Below the pieces are notes generated by a model, which searched no databases, was not told the DNA's origin, and saw nothing but the letters and a program-made list of their open reading frames with translations. From contig CAKKQC010000006.1 in assembly GCA_919901855.1 (NCBI GenBank), positions 1 through 64,000 of the forward strand: 64,000 bases of DNA. The letters run 5' to 3'. Origin of the DNA: a bacterium. Its GTDB lineage: Bacteria; Oederibacteriota; CAKKQC01. Position numbers and translations under genes: made by a program. Numbering within the stretch: position 1 is the first letter of the stretch; each line of letters begins with the position of its first letter. This document shows positions 28,463 through 36,589 of the stretch, in pieces.

Positions 28463-29266
28463 GTGATCGGCGAGACGGAGATCCGCGATGGGCTGGTCCG
28501 CGCCGGGCTGGAGGGCGTGCCGGCGGAGGTGCACTCATCGCTGCGGAGCTTCGGCCGGGTGGACGGCGGGGCGGACACGGTCGTGGCCGCGCTCACGAAG
28601 ACCGCGGCGCTGATCGCGGTGCCCACGTTCTGCTGGGACGCGTCCGTGCGGCACGCGACCCGGGACCACGTCGAGCACAATGCGGCCGAGGAGCCGGATC
28701 CCCTCGATCCCGGCCATCCGATCCCGTTCGATCCCGCCACATCCCGCATCGACGACGACATGGGCCGGATCGCGAAGACCGTCGCGGGGTGGCCGGGGGC
28801 CCGGCGGAGCGGCCACCCCCTGGTGTCGTGGGCGGCCTGGGGAGCGGGGGCGGAGGCGGTCGTGCGGGACCACGGCTGGGACGACGCGTTCCGGCCGATA
28901 AAGCGGGTCGTCGACCTGAACGGATCGATTCTCCTGCTCGGGGTCACGCTGACTTCGTGCACCGCCGTGCACCTGGCCGAGGAGATGGCGGGCCGGCGGT
29001 CCTTCATCCGGTGGGCGCAGGGGGCGGACGGCGTGGTCCGGCGCGCGCGGACGGGCGGATGCAGCGAGGGATTCGACAACCTCCTGCCGCACCTGCGCGA
29101 CGTCATTCGGGAAACGACCATCGGTTCCGCACGGGTCATTATCGCTCCACTGGCGCCGTTCCTGGGGCGGGTGGCCGCGATCATTCGGCGCACTCCGGAG
29201 ATCACGATGTGCCGGGCGCGGTGCGACCGGTGCCGGGCGGCTGTCGCCGGGGGACCGGCGGCCTAA
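28463..29266 (+). CDS. AAC(3)-family N-acetyltransferase
   Basis: A 267-residue Antibiotic_NAT-fold protein starting with GTG, divergent from ilvD with an 84-nt gap. Family motifs: VHSSLRSFGRVDGGADTVVA, SGHPLVSWAAWG and ILLLGVTLTSCTAVHLAEE. True AAC(3) enzymes acetylate aminoglycosides, but chromosomal homologs often act on other amines, so resistance should not be assumed. Confidence 0.75.
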   Translation: MIGETEIRDGLVRAGLEGVPAEVHSSLRSFGRVDGGADTVVAALTKTAALIAVPTFCWDASVRHATRDHVEHNAAEEPDPLDPGHPIPFDPATSRIDDDMGRIAKTVAGWPGARRSGHPLVSWAAWGAGAEAVVRDHGWDDAFRPIKRVVDLNGSILLLGVTLTSCTAVHLAEEMAGRRSFIRWAQGADGVVRRARTGGCSEGFDNLLPHLRDVIRETTIGSARVIIAPLAPFLGRVAAIIRRTPEITMCRARCDRCRAAVAGGPAA

Positions 29267-29357
29267 GGGCCTCGCGCCAGCCTTCGCCGTACCTTGCCGC
29301 CGAAGCTGCGGTAGATCGTCAGCGGCCGGGGCCGGGACGGCGTGGCTCGATCACCAG

Positions 29358-29409
29358 AAAAAGGAACCCCCCGGGACGAGGCCGGCAGACCGGCTTCGCG
29401 CCCGGGGGG
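29358..29409 (-). terminator. Terminator of triheme cytochrome gene
   Basis: On the minus strand a stem of CCCGGGGGG-type arms (29401-29409 with 29367-29375), with an inner GCCGG/CCGGC pair (29381-29385, 29390-29394), is followed by TTCCTTTTT. It lies just after the cytochrome stop and has the form of an intrinsic terminator. Confidence 0.75.
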
Positions 29410-29432
29410 CTGTCAGTCGGCGAGCAGTCGGA

Positions 29433-29900
29433 TTACTTCTCGGCGCCGCTCGGGATGGGCTGAAGCCCAGTCGCTTCGTCGAGCTTGTGGCAGCTCGCGC
29501 ACGCCCCGCCGCTCTTCAGGAACTTGTTGGCATCGCCACCCGTCATGTGGATGACGTGCATCAGCTGGCTGAGCGCCGGGATGCTCTTCGAGGTCTTCGT
29601 GTGGCACTTGAGGCACCCGTCAGGGATGCTCTTGATCATCGCGGCGACGTTCGGATGCTTGCCCTTGAGCTTCACGCCCTTCGGGGCGGCCGCCTGCGAC
29701 TTCGCTAGCAGCGCAGCGGGCACTTCCTTCGTCAGTCCGGCCAGGATCACGCTCAGTCGGAGATCTCCATCCGCGCCCTTGACGTGGCAGTCCACGCAGG
29801 CACCAGGGGTCGCGTCAGCGGCCGACTGGACACGAGCAGCGCTCCACGCGAGCACTGCGCCGGCCAGAACCAGCGTCGACACCAGAATTCGCTTGTTCAT
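29433..29900 (-). CDS. Periplasmic triheme c-type cytochrome
   Basis: A 155-residue exported protein. Signal peptide MNKRILVSTLVLAGAVLAW, cleaved near ARVQSA. Three CxxCH heme motifs: CVDCH (35-39), CLKCH (96-100) and CASCH (134-138); several extra histidines (HPNV, MHVIHM) can serve as distal ligands. It is probably a small electron carrier between the membrane and periplasmic or extracellular acceptors. It stands alone with its own terminator, so partners are unknown. Confidence 0.82.
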   Translation of the reverse strand: MNKRILVSTLVLAGAVLAWSAARVQSAADATPGACVDCHVKGADGDLRLSVILAGLTKEVPAALLAKSQAAAPKGVKLKGKHPNVAAMIKSIPDGCLKCHTKTSKSIPALSQLMHVIHMTGGDANKFLKSGGACASCHKLDEATGLQPIPSGAEK

Positions 29901-30299
29901 TGTTTCCGTCTCTCCTTGGACCGTTTCCGGTCCGGGTCTATAAGGCTGTAGCAGGGATTCTAGCACCGCTGCATCAGCCGGAAGCCTGTCCGCCGTCAGT
30001 GTTCTGCGGTCCTTTCCTGGCAATGCCTTTGCGGTCGCGCCGGGTCTTCCGGACCCATGCGACCCGTGCGGGGAACCGGCCGGAGTATGATCACCGCGCG
30101 CAAGTCCAACCCAGGGGAAGTTGTCGCATGAGGATCTCGATGCGCCCGACGGTCGTGGCCGGGATGCCGGCCGGTGTTGTCGTCCAGGGCGATTCCCCCC
30201 GGACGGAAGTCACCCAGGTGCTGGTGAAATGGGGGAGCGGTCTCCATCCAGGTTCATCACTTATGATACACTGATCCCGAAGGGCTGAAGGAGGATCAC
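29901..30299. other. Intergenic region before RelBE-type pair
   Basis: A 399-nt gap. The left end must hold the cytochrome promoter (minus). At 30128-30274 lies a possible 48-codon reading frame (MRISMRPTVVAG...) with GGGGA 8 nt upstream and TATGAT at 30086-30091; it resembles no family I know and I do not call it a gene. AAGGAGG (30288-30294) is the ribosome site of the antitoxin gene. Confidence 0.3.
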
Positions 30300-30536
30300 A
30301 TGGGAACGCAACTGCCCAGGCTCAATGTCGTACTGGAAGGGCCGCTGTTCGATGAGCTTCGCCGGGCGGCACGGCGGGACGGGCTGTCCGCGTCGGCCAA
30401 GGCCCGGGACCTCATCCGCGAAGCCCTCGAGATCCAGGAAGACGCCTACTTCGCGCGGGTGGCCGGCGATCGCCTGGGGGCTGCGCGTGGGAAGACACTG
30501 ACCCACGCCCAGGTCTGGGGAACCCGTCGGCGCTGA
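30300..30536 (+). CDS. Ribbon-helix-helix-type antitoxin
   Basis: A 78-residue protein behind AAGGAGG. The N-terminal strand and two helices (RLNVVLEGPLFDELRRAARR, SASAKARDLIREALEIQE) fit a MetJ/Arc-type DNA-binding dimer; the basic C-terminal tail would wrap the toxin. It lies 10 nt upstream of a RelE/ParE-like gene, the standard antitoxin-first order. Confidence 0.75.
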   Translation: MGTQLPRLNVVLEGPLFDELRRAARRDGLSASAKARDLIREALEIQEDAYFARVAGDRLGAARGKTLTHAQVWGTRRR

Positions 30537-30546
30537 CCTTCACGCG

Positions 30547-30822
30547 ATGTACCTTCTTGCATACGACCCGAGGGTTTCGGCGGAGGATCTCCCGAGGCTG
30601 GATGGGGCCATGCGCCGGCGCGTCCGGGACGCAATTGAAGCCAAGCTCGCGGTGGCGCCCGAGCGGTTCGGCGCGCCCCTCCGCAGGGGGCTCAAGGGAT
30701 TCCGCAAGCTCCGGGTGGGGGATTGGCGCGTCGTGTACCTGATCGAGCGCAACACGGTCCACGTGGTCGTGATCGGCCATCGCCGCGACGTGTACGCCTC
30801 GGCGCAGGGCCGCGCATCCTAG
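30547..30822 (+). CDS. RelE/ParE-family toxin
   Basis: A 91-residue RelE-fold protein: RVRDAIEAKLAVAPERFG, PLRRGLKGFRKLRVGDWRVV and VHVVVIGHRRDVY. The arginine-rich strand and terminal HRRxxY are typical of RelE-type mRNA interferases and ParE relatives. Paired with the antitoxin upstream. Intact. Confidence 0.82.
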   Translation: MYLLAYDPRVSAEDLPRLDGAMRRRVRDAIEAKLAVAPERFGAPLRRGLKGFRKLRVGDWRVVYLIERNTVHVVVIGHRRDVYASAQGRAS

Positions 30823-30830
30823 CTGCCGCC

Positions 30831-31124
30831 ATGGAGGCGATTCGCTCCGCGCTCCGGATCGCCGGCTGGGCCGGATTCGTCTTCGCCGTGCTGCTCGACC
30901 TCCATGCCCTGTACTGCGGGATCCGGCGCAACCTGCGCGGGCATGGGCCGTCCGGCATCCCCGTCCTCTCGCTCATCGTCTACGTTGCGATATGTCAGTA
31001 CCGGCAACGGTTCGTAGACCTGCTTTGGCTCGTGCTCTTCCACGCCCTCTGCCAATACCTCATTCCGTATCTCCACTGGCGCCTGATAGGGGGCAAGAGG
31101 GAAGGGACACGATCCGGAGGTTGA
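30831..31124 (+). CDS. Small membrane protein, unknown
   Basis: 97 residues from ATG 30831, 8 nt after the toxin stop. Hydrophobic stretches at about 8-26 (IAGWAGFVFAVLLDLHALY), 40-52 and 60-76 (LLWLVLFHALCQYLIPYL) suggest two or three membrane helices. No family recognised. It may be co-transcribed with the toxin-antitoxin pair by proximity alone. Confidence 0.4.
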   Translation: MEAIRSALRIAGWAGFVFAVLLDLHALYCGIRRNLRGHGPSGIPVLSLIVYVAICQYRQRFVDLLWLVLFHALCQYLIPYLHWRLIGGKREGTRSGG

Positions 31125-31146
31125 CGAATCGGCCGGCAGCTCCAGC

Positions 31147-31653
31147 CTAGACGCCCAGCAGGGCCTTCAGCCCGGCCAGGGATTCCGGGTCCATTCGCGG
31201 GCATGCCGTTGGTACCGCTTCCTCCCTCGTGAGGGCCGTGGCCAAGGCGAGACAGGTCTGGTGCCCGCACTGGCTGCAACCTGTCTTCCTGGGCAGGAGC
31301 TTGAAGACATCCAGTACCGTCGGCGGGTTGTGGGGTGTCGCGTCCGGCGTGATCCGGTCCTTGCGGCGCTCGATGTCCTGGAGCAGGCCGAGCAGCTCCC
31401 GGGCGCACGCGCAGGCGGCGTCGCCGTCCGCGAATCCGCCCATGGCGAAGTAATCCCGGAAGACGGTTACCGGGTGCCCTTTGAACACGAATTTGATGTG
31501 GGGTCCGTGCGGGAAGTACTTCACCGCGCCGAGTTCGCCCTTCACGTAGGGGAGGAGATCGGACATGTCCCGGTTCAGCACGGCCTTCACGTTCACGACC
31601 TCGGACGAGACGTTGCAGTCCGGCCGGAACGGGATCAGTTCAATCGCCTGCAT
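31147..31653 (-). CDS. Protein with C-terminal 4Fe-4S domain
   Basis: A 168-residue protein. The start at 31653 has GGAG about 6 nt upstream; a longer form from 31737 lacks one. The C terminus has GCSQCGHQTCLALATAL followed by ACP, the four-cysteine 4Fe-4S motif found in the corrinoid Fe-S protein of acetyl-CoA synthase and in many small redox proteins. The N-terminal part (about 1-110) contains VKGELGAVKYFPHGPHIKFV and matches nothing I know. Stand-alone function unknown. Confidence 0.6.
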   Translation of the reverse strand: MQAIELIPFRPDCNVSSEVVNVKAVLNRDMSDLLPYVKGELGAVKYFPHGPHIKFVFKGHPVTVFRDYFAMGGFADGDAACACARELLGLLQDIERRKDRITPDATPHNPPTVLDVFKLLPRKTGCSQCGHQTCLALATALTREEAVPTACPRMDPESLAGLKALLGV

Positions 31654-31802
31654 CGAGTACTCCGCCCATTCGTCCAGTATGCCACTCCGCCTCCTGTGGT
31701 GCGGGATGACCCTGAAGTGGTGGTCGAGGGAAAGCATGGCCGCCCCGTGGGACGGGTGTTTTCGATGCAGGTCGAGAACACAAGGGAGTGATTTCGACCT
31801 GG

Positions 31803-31856
31803 TTGACGGGGCCTGCCCGGGAGGCTATAGTCGGTTCATCTTTCCCGAAAGGAGGT
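31803..31856 (+). promoter_or_regulatory. Promoter and ribosome site of micro-ORF
   Basis: TTGACG (31803-31808), a 17-nt spacer and TATAGT (31826-31831) make one of the best promoters in the window. AAAGGAGGT (31848-31856) follows, 8 nt before the ATG at 31865. Start of transcription would be near 31838. Confidence 0.75.
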
Positions 31857-31864
31857 ACCCACAT

Positions 31865-31921
31865 ATGACGCCTCAACCGAGTCCGATCATGGGTGGAACC
31901 GCCTTCGGGAACAGCCTCTAG
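31865..31921 (+). CDS. 18-residue micro-ORF before caspase-like operon
   Basis: ATG to TAG encodes MTPQPSPIMGGTAFGNSL. The evidence is its expression signals: a near-consensus promoter and a full Shine-Dalgarno at ideal spacing, placed for this ORF and 78 nt before the large caspase-like gene. It could be a leader peptide for translational control, a peptide ligand or protease substrate, or an incidental ORF. The peptide has no charged residue. Confidence 0.5.
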   Translation: MTPQPSPIMGGTAFGNSL

Positions 31922-31999
31922 CTACACCAGCTTCCCGGAATCGCTTCCCACCCCAACCGCCGCGCGTTATCCACGCGCCGGCACGAGGAGAAGAAGCAT

Positions 32000-33820
32000 A
32001 TGGTGAAACTGAATGTCGATGGTGATTGGTCGCCGCGCCTGCGCGCGGTCGACATCGTCGAGCGATGGGCGAGCATCCGGCCCAAACTCCTGCGGAATGT
32101 CATAGAGGGACAGCTCGTGGACTTGAAGGTGACCCAGCTCTGCCCCGGGAGCTGGACCGAATTCGTGCGTTGTCTGCGAGGCCGGGGACTCACGGCTCCG
32201 TTCCTGGTGCTGAACGTCAAGGGCGAGCGGACGGGCGAAGGATGGGGGATGCACCTCGGGAATCCGAAGATCCTGGATCCCAGGCACCGTTCCCTCGTCC
32301 GGACCGGAGTCATGGCGGCTCGCGAGTTCGGCCGGATCCCGCGGTTCCGTGGCCAGGTCGTCCTGTGCCTTGGTGCCGGGCTGGGATCTGCCCCGATGGC
32401 GAACGCCTTCATCAAGGCGGGCGCGAGCGCGTTCATCGGTACGACCGGAACCGATCCCGGCAGGATCGCGCCGGTGACCCTGCTATTCGTGATGCGGCTA
32501 TTCGAGGAGATGGGCACCGACGGCGCCACGGTCAGGGAAGCTTGGGAGCGGGCGAGGGCACAGGACAAGGAAAGCGCGAAGTTCCGCCTCTATGTAGCCT
32601 CCCGGGGGTCGCGTGTCAGGCGCGCCGTCATGGTCTCGAACCCGCGCTCCATCCCGCCGGTTCCCGGAACTCCTCCGGATGGACTGCGGCGGATGGCGTC
32701 GGCGAACTGGCGGCTCCCGGCTCTCGAGGTGGACTTGCTCACGATCCCGAGCTTCCGGATTGCCACCGACCTGTTCGTCAGGGACATGGTCGAGCAGTGG
32801 GGGATGAAGGTGAACCACCTCCCGTGCCGAAGCCCACGCGAGTTGCGGGACCGGCTGGGGGGGAAGGGGATCACGGCTCCGATCGTCCTGCTCGAGAGCC
32901 ACGGGAGCTCCGACAAGGTCGGGCAGGCCGCGATCGTCGCAGGTGCCAGCGAGGACAAGTCCAAGAGGTATCTCATGGGGCCGGGCGAGGTCAGGCGGTA
33001 CATGAACCTTCCGGGCCGCGTCTTCGTGGCGGGCGGATGCGGGCTCGGCGCCCCCGAGCTGGCCGAGGCCTTCCTCAGGCGGGGGTTGAGAGCGTACCTT
33101 GGTTCCTCGGACGGGGGCGGGCTCTGGCACACGTTCCTCCTGAGCTTCTTCTACGAGTTGGCGGTCAACCGCGCGACGGTCACGCAGGCATGGGCGAGAG
33201 CGAAGGCGCCGAACGCCGCCCTGTATCCGCGGGGATGGAAGCGGCCGAAACCGGTCGGGCCGGAGGGCATTGTGGTTCGCGCGCCTGCCTTGATCGAGGG
33301 ATTCGAGGGAAACACGGACAATCGCTACGAGGGCGACTGGGACACCCTCTTCTATGAGTACCTGCTGGGGAAGGAAGTGCCCGCTCCGGGGGGACATCCG
33401 GGTCTGGCGTACCGGCTGAACTTCGACTTCCGGAAGAAGAAATCGCCGCACATCTGGATCGACTTCTCGGGCGGCGGCCAGCACTGGATCGGCGCGCGCG
33501 GATTCTCCTTGGAGGTCTTCGTTCCGCACGCGCTCCGGCTGTCGGAGTCGCTGACCTTCGACTTCCACGTGGGCGGGAAACGGCGCGAGTATCAGATGCG
33601 GGGCCTTGCGCTCCGGCGTGGATGGAACACCATCCGGCTCGCGTTCGACGCTCCGGGTTGGCGCGGCCGGGAGCGAGACTGCAAGAAGTGGCGTCCGGAG
33701 CGGTTCGATGTCGAAGCGCTCCAGCCGGTCCGGACGTTCTGGTTCGTGCTGGCAGGTCGGGGGCGCCACGAGGAGGGCGCCGTGTTCTTCGACAATCTGC
33801 GGCTGGAGAAGAACGGATGA
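32000..33820 (+). CDS. Duplicated caspase-like protein with C-terminal beta-sandwich
   Basis: A 606-residue protein without signal peptide. Residues about 40-215 and 245-420 are repeats of one alpha/beta fold resembling CHAT/caspase-type (clan CD) peptidases: each has a hydrophobic strand ending in a His-Gly position, then a strand ending at the cysteine position, then GLG-AEAF-type helix and a GATV/NRATV helix. The second copy keeps LLESHG (His301) and AGGCGLGAPELAEAF (Cys347). The first has Lys74 and Ala126 there, so it should be inactive. Residues about 430-606 form a carbohydrate-binding-like beta-sandwich ending FFDNLRLE. The stop overlaps the nucleotidyltransferase start (ATGA). Protease activity is inferred from the dyad and fold pattern only. 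Confidence 0.6.
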   Translation: MVKLNVDGDWSPRLRAVDIVERWASIRPKLLRNVIEGQLVDLKVTQLCPGSWTEFVRCLRGRGLTAPFLVLNVKGERTGEGWGMHLGNPKILDPRHRSLVRTGVMAAREFGRIPRFRGQVVLCLGAGLGSAPMANAFIKAGASAFIGTTGTDPGRIAPVTLLFVMRLFEEMGTDGATVREAWERARAQDKESAKFRLYVASRGSRVRRAVMVSNPRSIPPVPGTPPDGLRRMASANWRLPALEVDLLTIPSFRIATDLFVRDMVEQWGMKVNHLPCRSPRELRDRLGGKGITAPIVLLESHGSSDKVGQAAIVAGASEDKSKRYLMGPGEVRRYMNLPGRVFVAGGCGLGAPELAEAFLRRGLRAYLGSSDGGGLWHTFLLSFFYELAVNRATVTQAWARAKAPNAALYPRGWKRPKPVGPEGIVVRAPALIEGFEGNTDNRYEGDWDTLFYEYLLGKEVPAPGGHPGLAYRLNFDFRKKKSPHIWIDFSGGGQHWIGARGFSLEVFVPHALRLSESLTFDFHVGGKRREYQMRGLALRRGWNTIRLAFDAPGWRGRERDCKKWRPERFDVEALQPVRTFWFVLAGRGRHEEGAVFFDNLRLEKNG

Positions 33821-34590
33821 CGGGAGCGAACGCAGGCGCCGGGAAGCCGGCTCTGGCGACCGCGCGGAAGGTCGCCCGGCGGCTCCGGGGCGATGGCGCG
33901 CGGGCCGTCGTCCTGGTCGGGAGCTATGCCCACGGCCGGACGCACTATGCGTCGGATATCGACCTGCACGTGATTGGGAAGCGGGGTGAGCATGTCCTTG
34001 AGCGGTGCGGCGGATACCTCTTCTCCATATCGAGGGGAACGGCGGCCGACGCGCGCAGGGGCTTCAGGGATCCGTTCGCCGTGGGGAAAGACGTACCCGG
34101 CTGGCGGCATGCCGTGATCCTGGAGGACCCTCATGGAATCGGCCGGAGGCTCCGGCTCGAAGCGAGGCGCTGGCGCTGGGGGTTGATCAAGGAGAAGGTC
34201 AATCGAGAAGTGGCGGACGCGATCACGCATCGGGCCGAGAACGTCCACAAGATCCTCGGCCTCCTGTCGCAAGGGTGGACGATGGCGGCGGCCGTCCAGC
34301 GATCGTTCCTGGCCATCGTCCTCCCGGGCATCCTCGCCGTTCACCTCAGGATTCTCTACGAGAGCGAGAACGACTACGCCGAGCTGGTCGCGAGGAAGAT
34401 GGGTCAGCCATGGATTCGGTGTCAAAGAGCGGCGCTGGGGGGGCATGGTGAATCGTCCGCGGCGGCGTCGGAAGCTACGCTCGCCCTCTATCTCCTCGCG
34501 GCGGCCAAGCTCTGGCCCCTTCTCGATCAGGAACAGCGTGCCGTTGTTGGCGGTGCGTGCGATCTGATTCGGCGACGGAACCGCGTATGA
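33817..34590 (+). CDS. MNT-type nucleotidyltransferase
   Basis: A 257-residue protein coupled to the caspase-like gene by ATGA. Residues 35-52 hold the complete polymerase-beta-type motif GSYAHGRTHYASDIDLHV (Gly35-Ser36, Asp47, Asp49). The C-terminal half is helical, as in stand-alone nucleotidyltransferases that modify proteins, tRNA or small molecules. Genetic coupling to a protease-like gene and a NUDIX gene suggests a signalling or modification module; the substrate is unknown. Confidence 0.75.
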   Translation: MTGANAGAGKPALATARKVARRLRGDGARAVVLVGSYAHGRTHYASDIDLHVIGKRGEHVLERCGGYLFSISRGTAADARRGFRDPFAVGKDVPGWRHAVILEDPHGIGRRLRLEARRWRWGLIKEKVNREVADAITHRAENVHKILGLLSQGWTMAAAVQRSFLAIVLPGILAVHLRILYESENDYAELVARKMGQPWIRCQRAALGGHGESSAAASEATLALYLLAAAKLWPLLDQEQRAVVGGACDLIRRRNRV

Positions 34591-35066
34591 TCCAGTTGGT
34601 GAAGGATTACGCGCAGTTTGATGGCACCACGTATCTCGTCGAGTGGTTTCCGGGTGGGACCGTGCCGCCGGGGGTGCGCGTTACCCAGGTCAGTGCCGTC
34701 TGCGTGACTGGAGACAGGCAGGTGGTCCTGGTCAGCGCCGACGGGGAGTCCTGGGGCCTGCCCGGCGGCCATCCGGAGCCGGGGGAATCCGTCGAGGAGA
34801 CCTTGAGGCGAGAGATACGCGAGGAGGCCTGCTGCACGGTTGAGCGGTCGGAGTACCTGGGCTACCAACGGTGCACGCCCGAAGGCGGCGGGGCGCCCGA
34901 CTACCAACTGCGGTACAAGTGCCTGGTCAAGCCGATGGAGTTCCTGCCGAAGCACGAGATCCGCCATCGCAAGCTGGTGCCGCCGGGCGAGTTCCTCGGG
35001 TCTCTCGCTTGGGGGAAGAGCCCGATTGTGGCCGAGCTCGCCCGGCTATCCAGAATCCATGATTGA
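34587..35066 (+). CDS. NUDIX hydrolase
   Basis: A 159-residue protein starting in the stop of the nucleotidyltransferase gene (ATGA). The NUDIX box is GGHPEPGESVEETLRREIRE followed by EACC; the usual glycine after the Glu-Glu pair is replaced by cysteine, a tolerated change. It would cleave a nucleoside diphosphate linked to another group. Third gene of the coupled operon. Convergent with the next gene, leaving only 3 nt between stops. Confidence 0.85.
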   Translation: MIQLVKDYAQFDGTTYLVEWFPGGTVPPGVRVTQVSAVCVTGDRQVVLVSADGESWGLPGGHPEPGESVEETLRREIREEACCTVERSEYLGYQRCTPEGGGAPDYQLRYKCLVKPMEFLPKHEIRHRKLVPPGEFLGSLAWGKSPIVAELARLSRIHD

Positions 35067-35069
35067 CGG

Positions 35070-36239
35070 TTAGGCGCGGGCGAGGCGGGCGAGGCGGCGG
35101 GTGCCTTCAACGAAGAACCTCGCCCGGCGGGGCGAGACCTCGAACCGCCAGGCCGCAAGGTCGGCCGCGCGCGCCTCGGCTGCGAACCGCCGGAACTCCG
35201 CCCCGCGGAGGATCCGGTTCACGAATCGTGACACGTCGTGGCCCTTTTCCTTCAGCGCCGCCGCCAGCCCACGGCACCGCTCCGTCTGCGTCCGGGGGCA
35301 CATGAACCACGAGAGCATCTCGAGGGCCTCGTACGGCCTGCCCCCGTCCAGTTCGTGCCGGCTCCACCGGAGCGTGAGGGCGGCCTCGGCCTTCACCCGC
35401 CCGCATTCGTGCACGCGGTTGCCGTGCCAGAATACCGGGTGCTCGCCGACGAGCTCGAGAAGGTCCGGGTTTCCTACGCCATCGCGCCGGAGCAGGTCTT
35501 CCACGGGCTCCCACACGGCGCGGAGCAGGTAGGCCCAGAGTGCGCGATCCGCCTCCCACGAGGCCTGGGCCGCGACGGGGCCCATGGTCAGGTTTTCGCG
35601 CAATCCCGCCTCGATGCGCGGAAACACGGGAACGTCGAGCCGCGAGGCCGCCGTCTCGATCCGCTTGGTGCCCCCCAACTCCAGCAGGACATCGCGCAGA
35701 CGCCAGAGCTGGTGGGACGAGAGGTGCAGGGCCGGCTTCCACCGCCTCGCGCGCAGGGCCGCCGCCGCCTGCGCCAGGACGCCCTCCGTCTCCCGGAGTT
35801 CGGCGGCGGCCTTCCTCCGTTCGACGTCCCGGCCGGGGTGCCACACGGCCAGTTGCCGTTTCACTCGCGCGATCTCGCCGCCGCGATCGAATAGGACGGT
35901 GTCCCGGCCCCCGTGCATCAGTCCCTTGATGAACAGCTCTTCGATCCACGAACTGCGCGCGAGCTGATCGAGCGTGCGGTTCCCGATCTCGCGAAGCGTC
36001 TTGCGGTGGAACAGGAGGAGATCGAGCTTCACGCCCTCGGCCAGCCGGTGCTCGGTGAAGTGGGCGGGCAACGGGCGGTCGTAGATCACGGCCATGTCCA
36101 CGTCCGAGAATCCGGTCAGCTCCGTCGGATCTCCGGCCAGCGATCCGTAGAGCGCGAGCCCGACGACGCCAGGGCGCTTCCGGAGCGCGGGGACGCAGCG
36201 CCGGGCGACGGCCATCAGCCGGGAACGGTGCGCGTCCAT
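35070..36239 (-). CDS. Large nucleotidyltransferase-domain protein
   Basis: A 389-residue protein. The N terminus has LYGSLAGDPTELTGFSDVDM (Gly32-Ser33, Asp46, Asp48), an active nucleotidyltransferase motif. The remainder is mostly helical with no known domain; a Trp/Arg-rich middle (HLSSHQLWRLRDVLLELGG) resembles HEPN-like helices found fused to such enzymes. TAAGAT (36251-36246) lies 6 nt before the ATG and there is no ribosome site, so the mRNA may be leaderless. Confidence 0.65.
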   Translation of the reverse strand: MDAHRSRLMAVARRCVPALRKRPGVVGLALYGSLAGDPTELTGFSDVDMAVIYDRPLPAHFTEHRLAEGVKLDLLLFHRKTLREIGNRTLDQLARSSWIEELFIKGLMHGGRDTVLFDRGGEIARVKRQLAVWHPGRDVERRKAAAELRETEGVLAQAAAALRARRWKPALHLSSHQLWRLRDVLLELGGTKRIETAASRLDVPVFPRIEAGLRENLTMGPVAAQASWEADRALWAYLLRAVWEPVEDLLRRDGVGNPDLLELVGEHPVFWHGNRVHECGRVKAEAALTLRWSRHELDGGRPYEALEMLSWFMCPRTQTERCRGLAAALKEKGHDVSRFVNRILRGAEFRRFAAEARAADLAAWRFEVSPRRARFFVEGTRRLARLARA

Positions 36240-36349
36240 GCCTGCATCTTAGACCAACCAGGTATCACCGGCAGGGGAAGCGGGTTTCCCAGCTTCTCAC
36301 GCGCGTTCTCTTCTCCTGCGGTTGGTGAAGTGGATGCTAGGATATAGGT

Positions 36350-36589
36350 GTGAATGCACAGCTTGAGCGGATCAGCGTCAATCCGAAGGTCTGCTTCGGG
36401 AAGCCGTGCATCAAGGGAACCCGCATCTGGGTGTCCCTCGTGCTCGACAAGCTCGCCCAAGGAGAGACGGAAGCGGAACTCCTGGAGTCGTACCCCCATC
36501 TGACCCACGAGGACATCCTCGCGGCGATCGCTTACGGCGCCGAGGTATCCCGCGAGAGGATTGTCCCGGTACCCACCGAAGCGGTCTGA
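36350..36589 (+). CDS. DUF433 antitoxin
   Basis: A 79-residue protein starting with GTG. It has the DUF433 helix-turn-helix pattern (RISVNPKVCFGKPCIKGTRI, VLDKLAQGETEAELLESYP, EDILAAIAYGAE). TAGGAT (36338-36343) lies 6 nt before the start and no Shine-Dalgarno is present, suggesting a leaderless mRNA. The stop and the next start share one base (TGATG). It is the antitoxin of a VapBC-like pair. Confidence 0.85.
   Translation: MNAQLERISVNPKVCFGKPCIKGTRIWVSLVLDKLAQGETEAELLESYPHLTHEDILAAIAYGAEVSRERIVPVPTEAV

Noticed and set aside
28379-28534. 52-codon N-terminal extension of IlvD
   Set aside because: The family starts at the ATG at 28378, which has AAGGAG upstream; the extension overlaps the divergent gene's start.
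28463-29266. Antibiotic resistance gene call for the AAC(3)-like protein
   Set aside because: The fold is present, but homologs have varied substrates and nothing nearby suggests a resistance or mobile context.
30128-30274. 48-codon ORF before the RelBE-like pair
   Set aside because: Weak ribosome site and no similarity to any family; kept only as a note in the intergenic entry.
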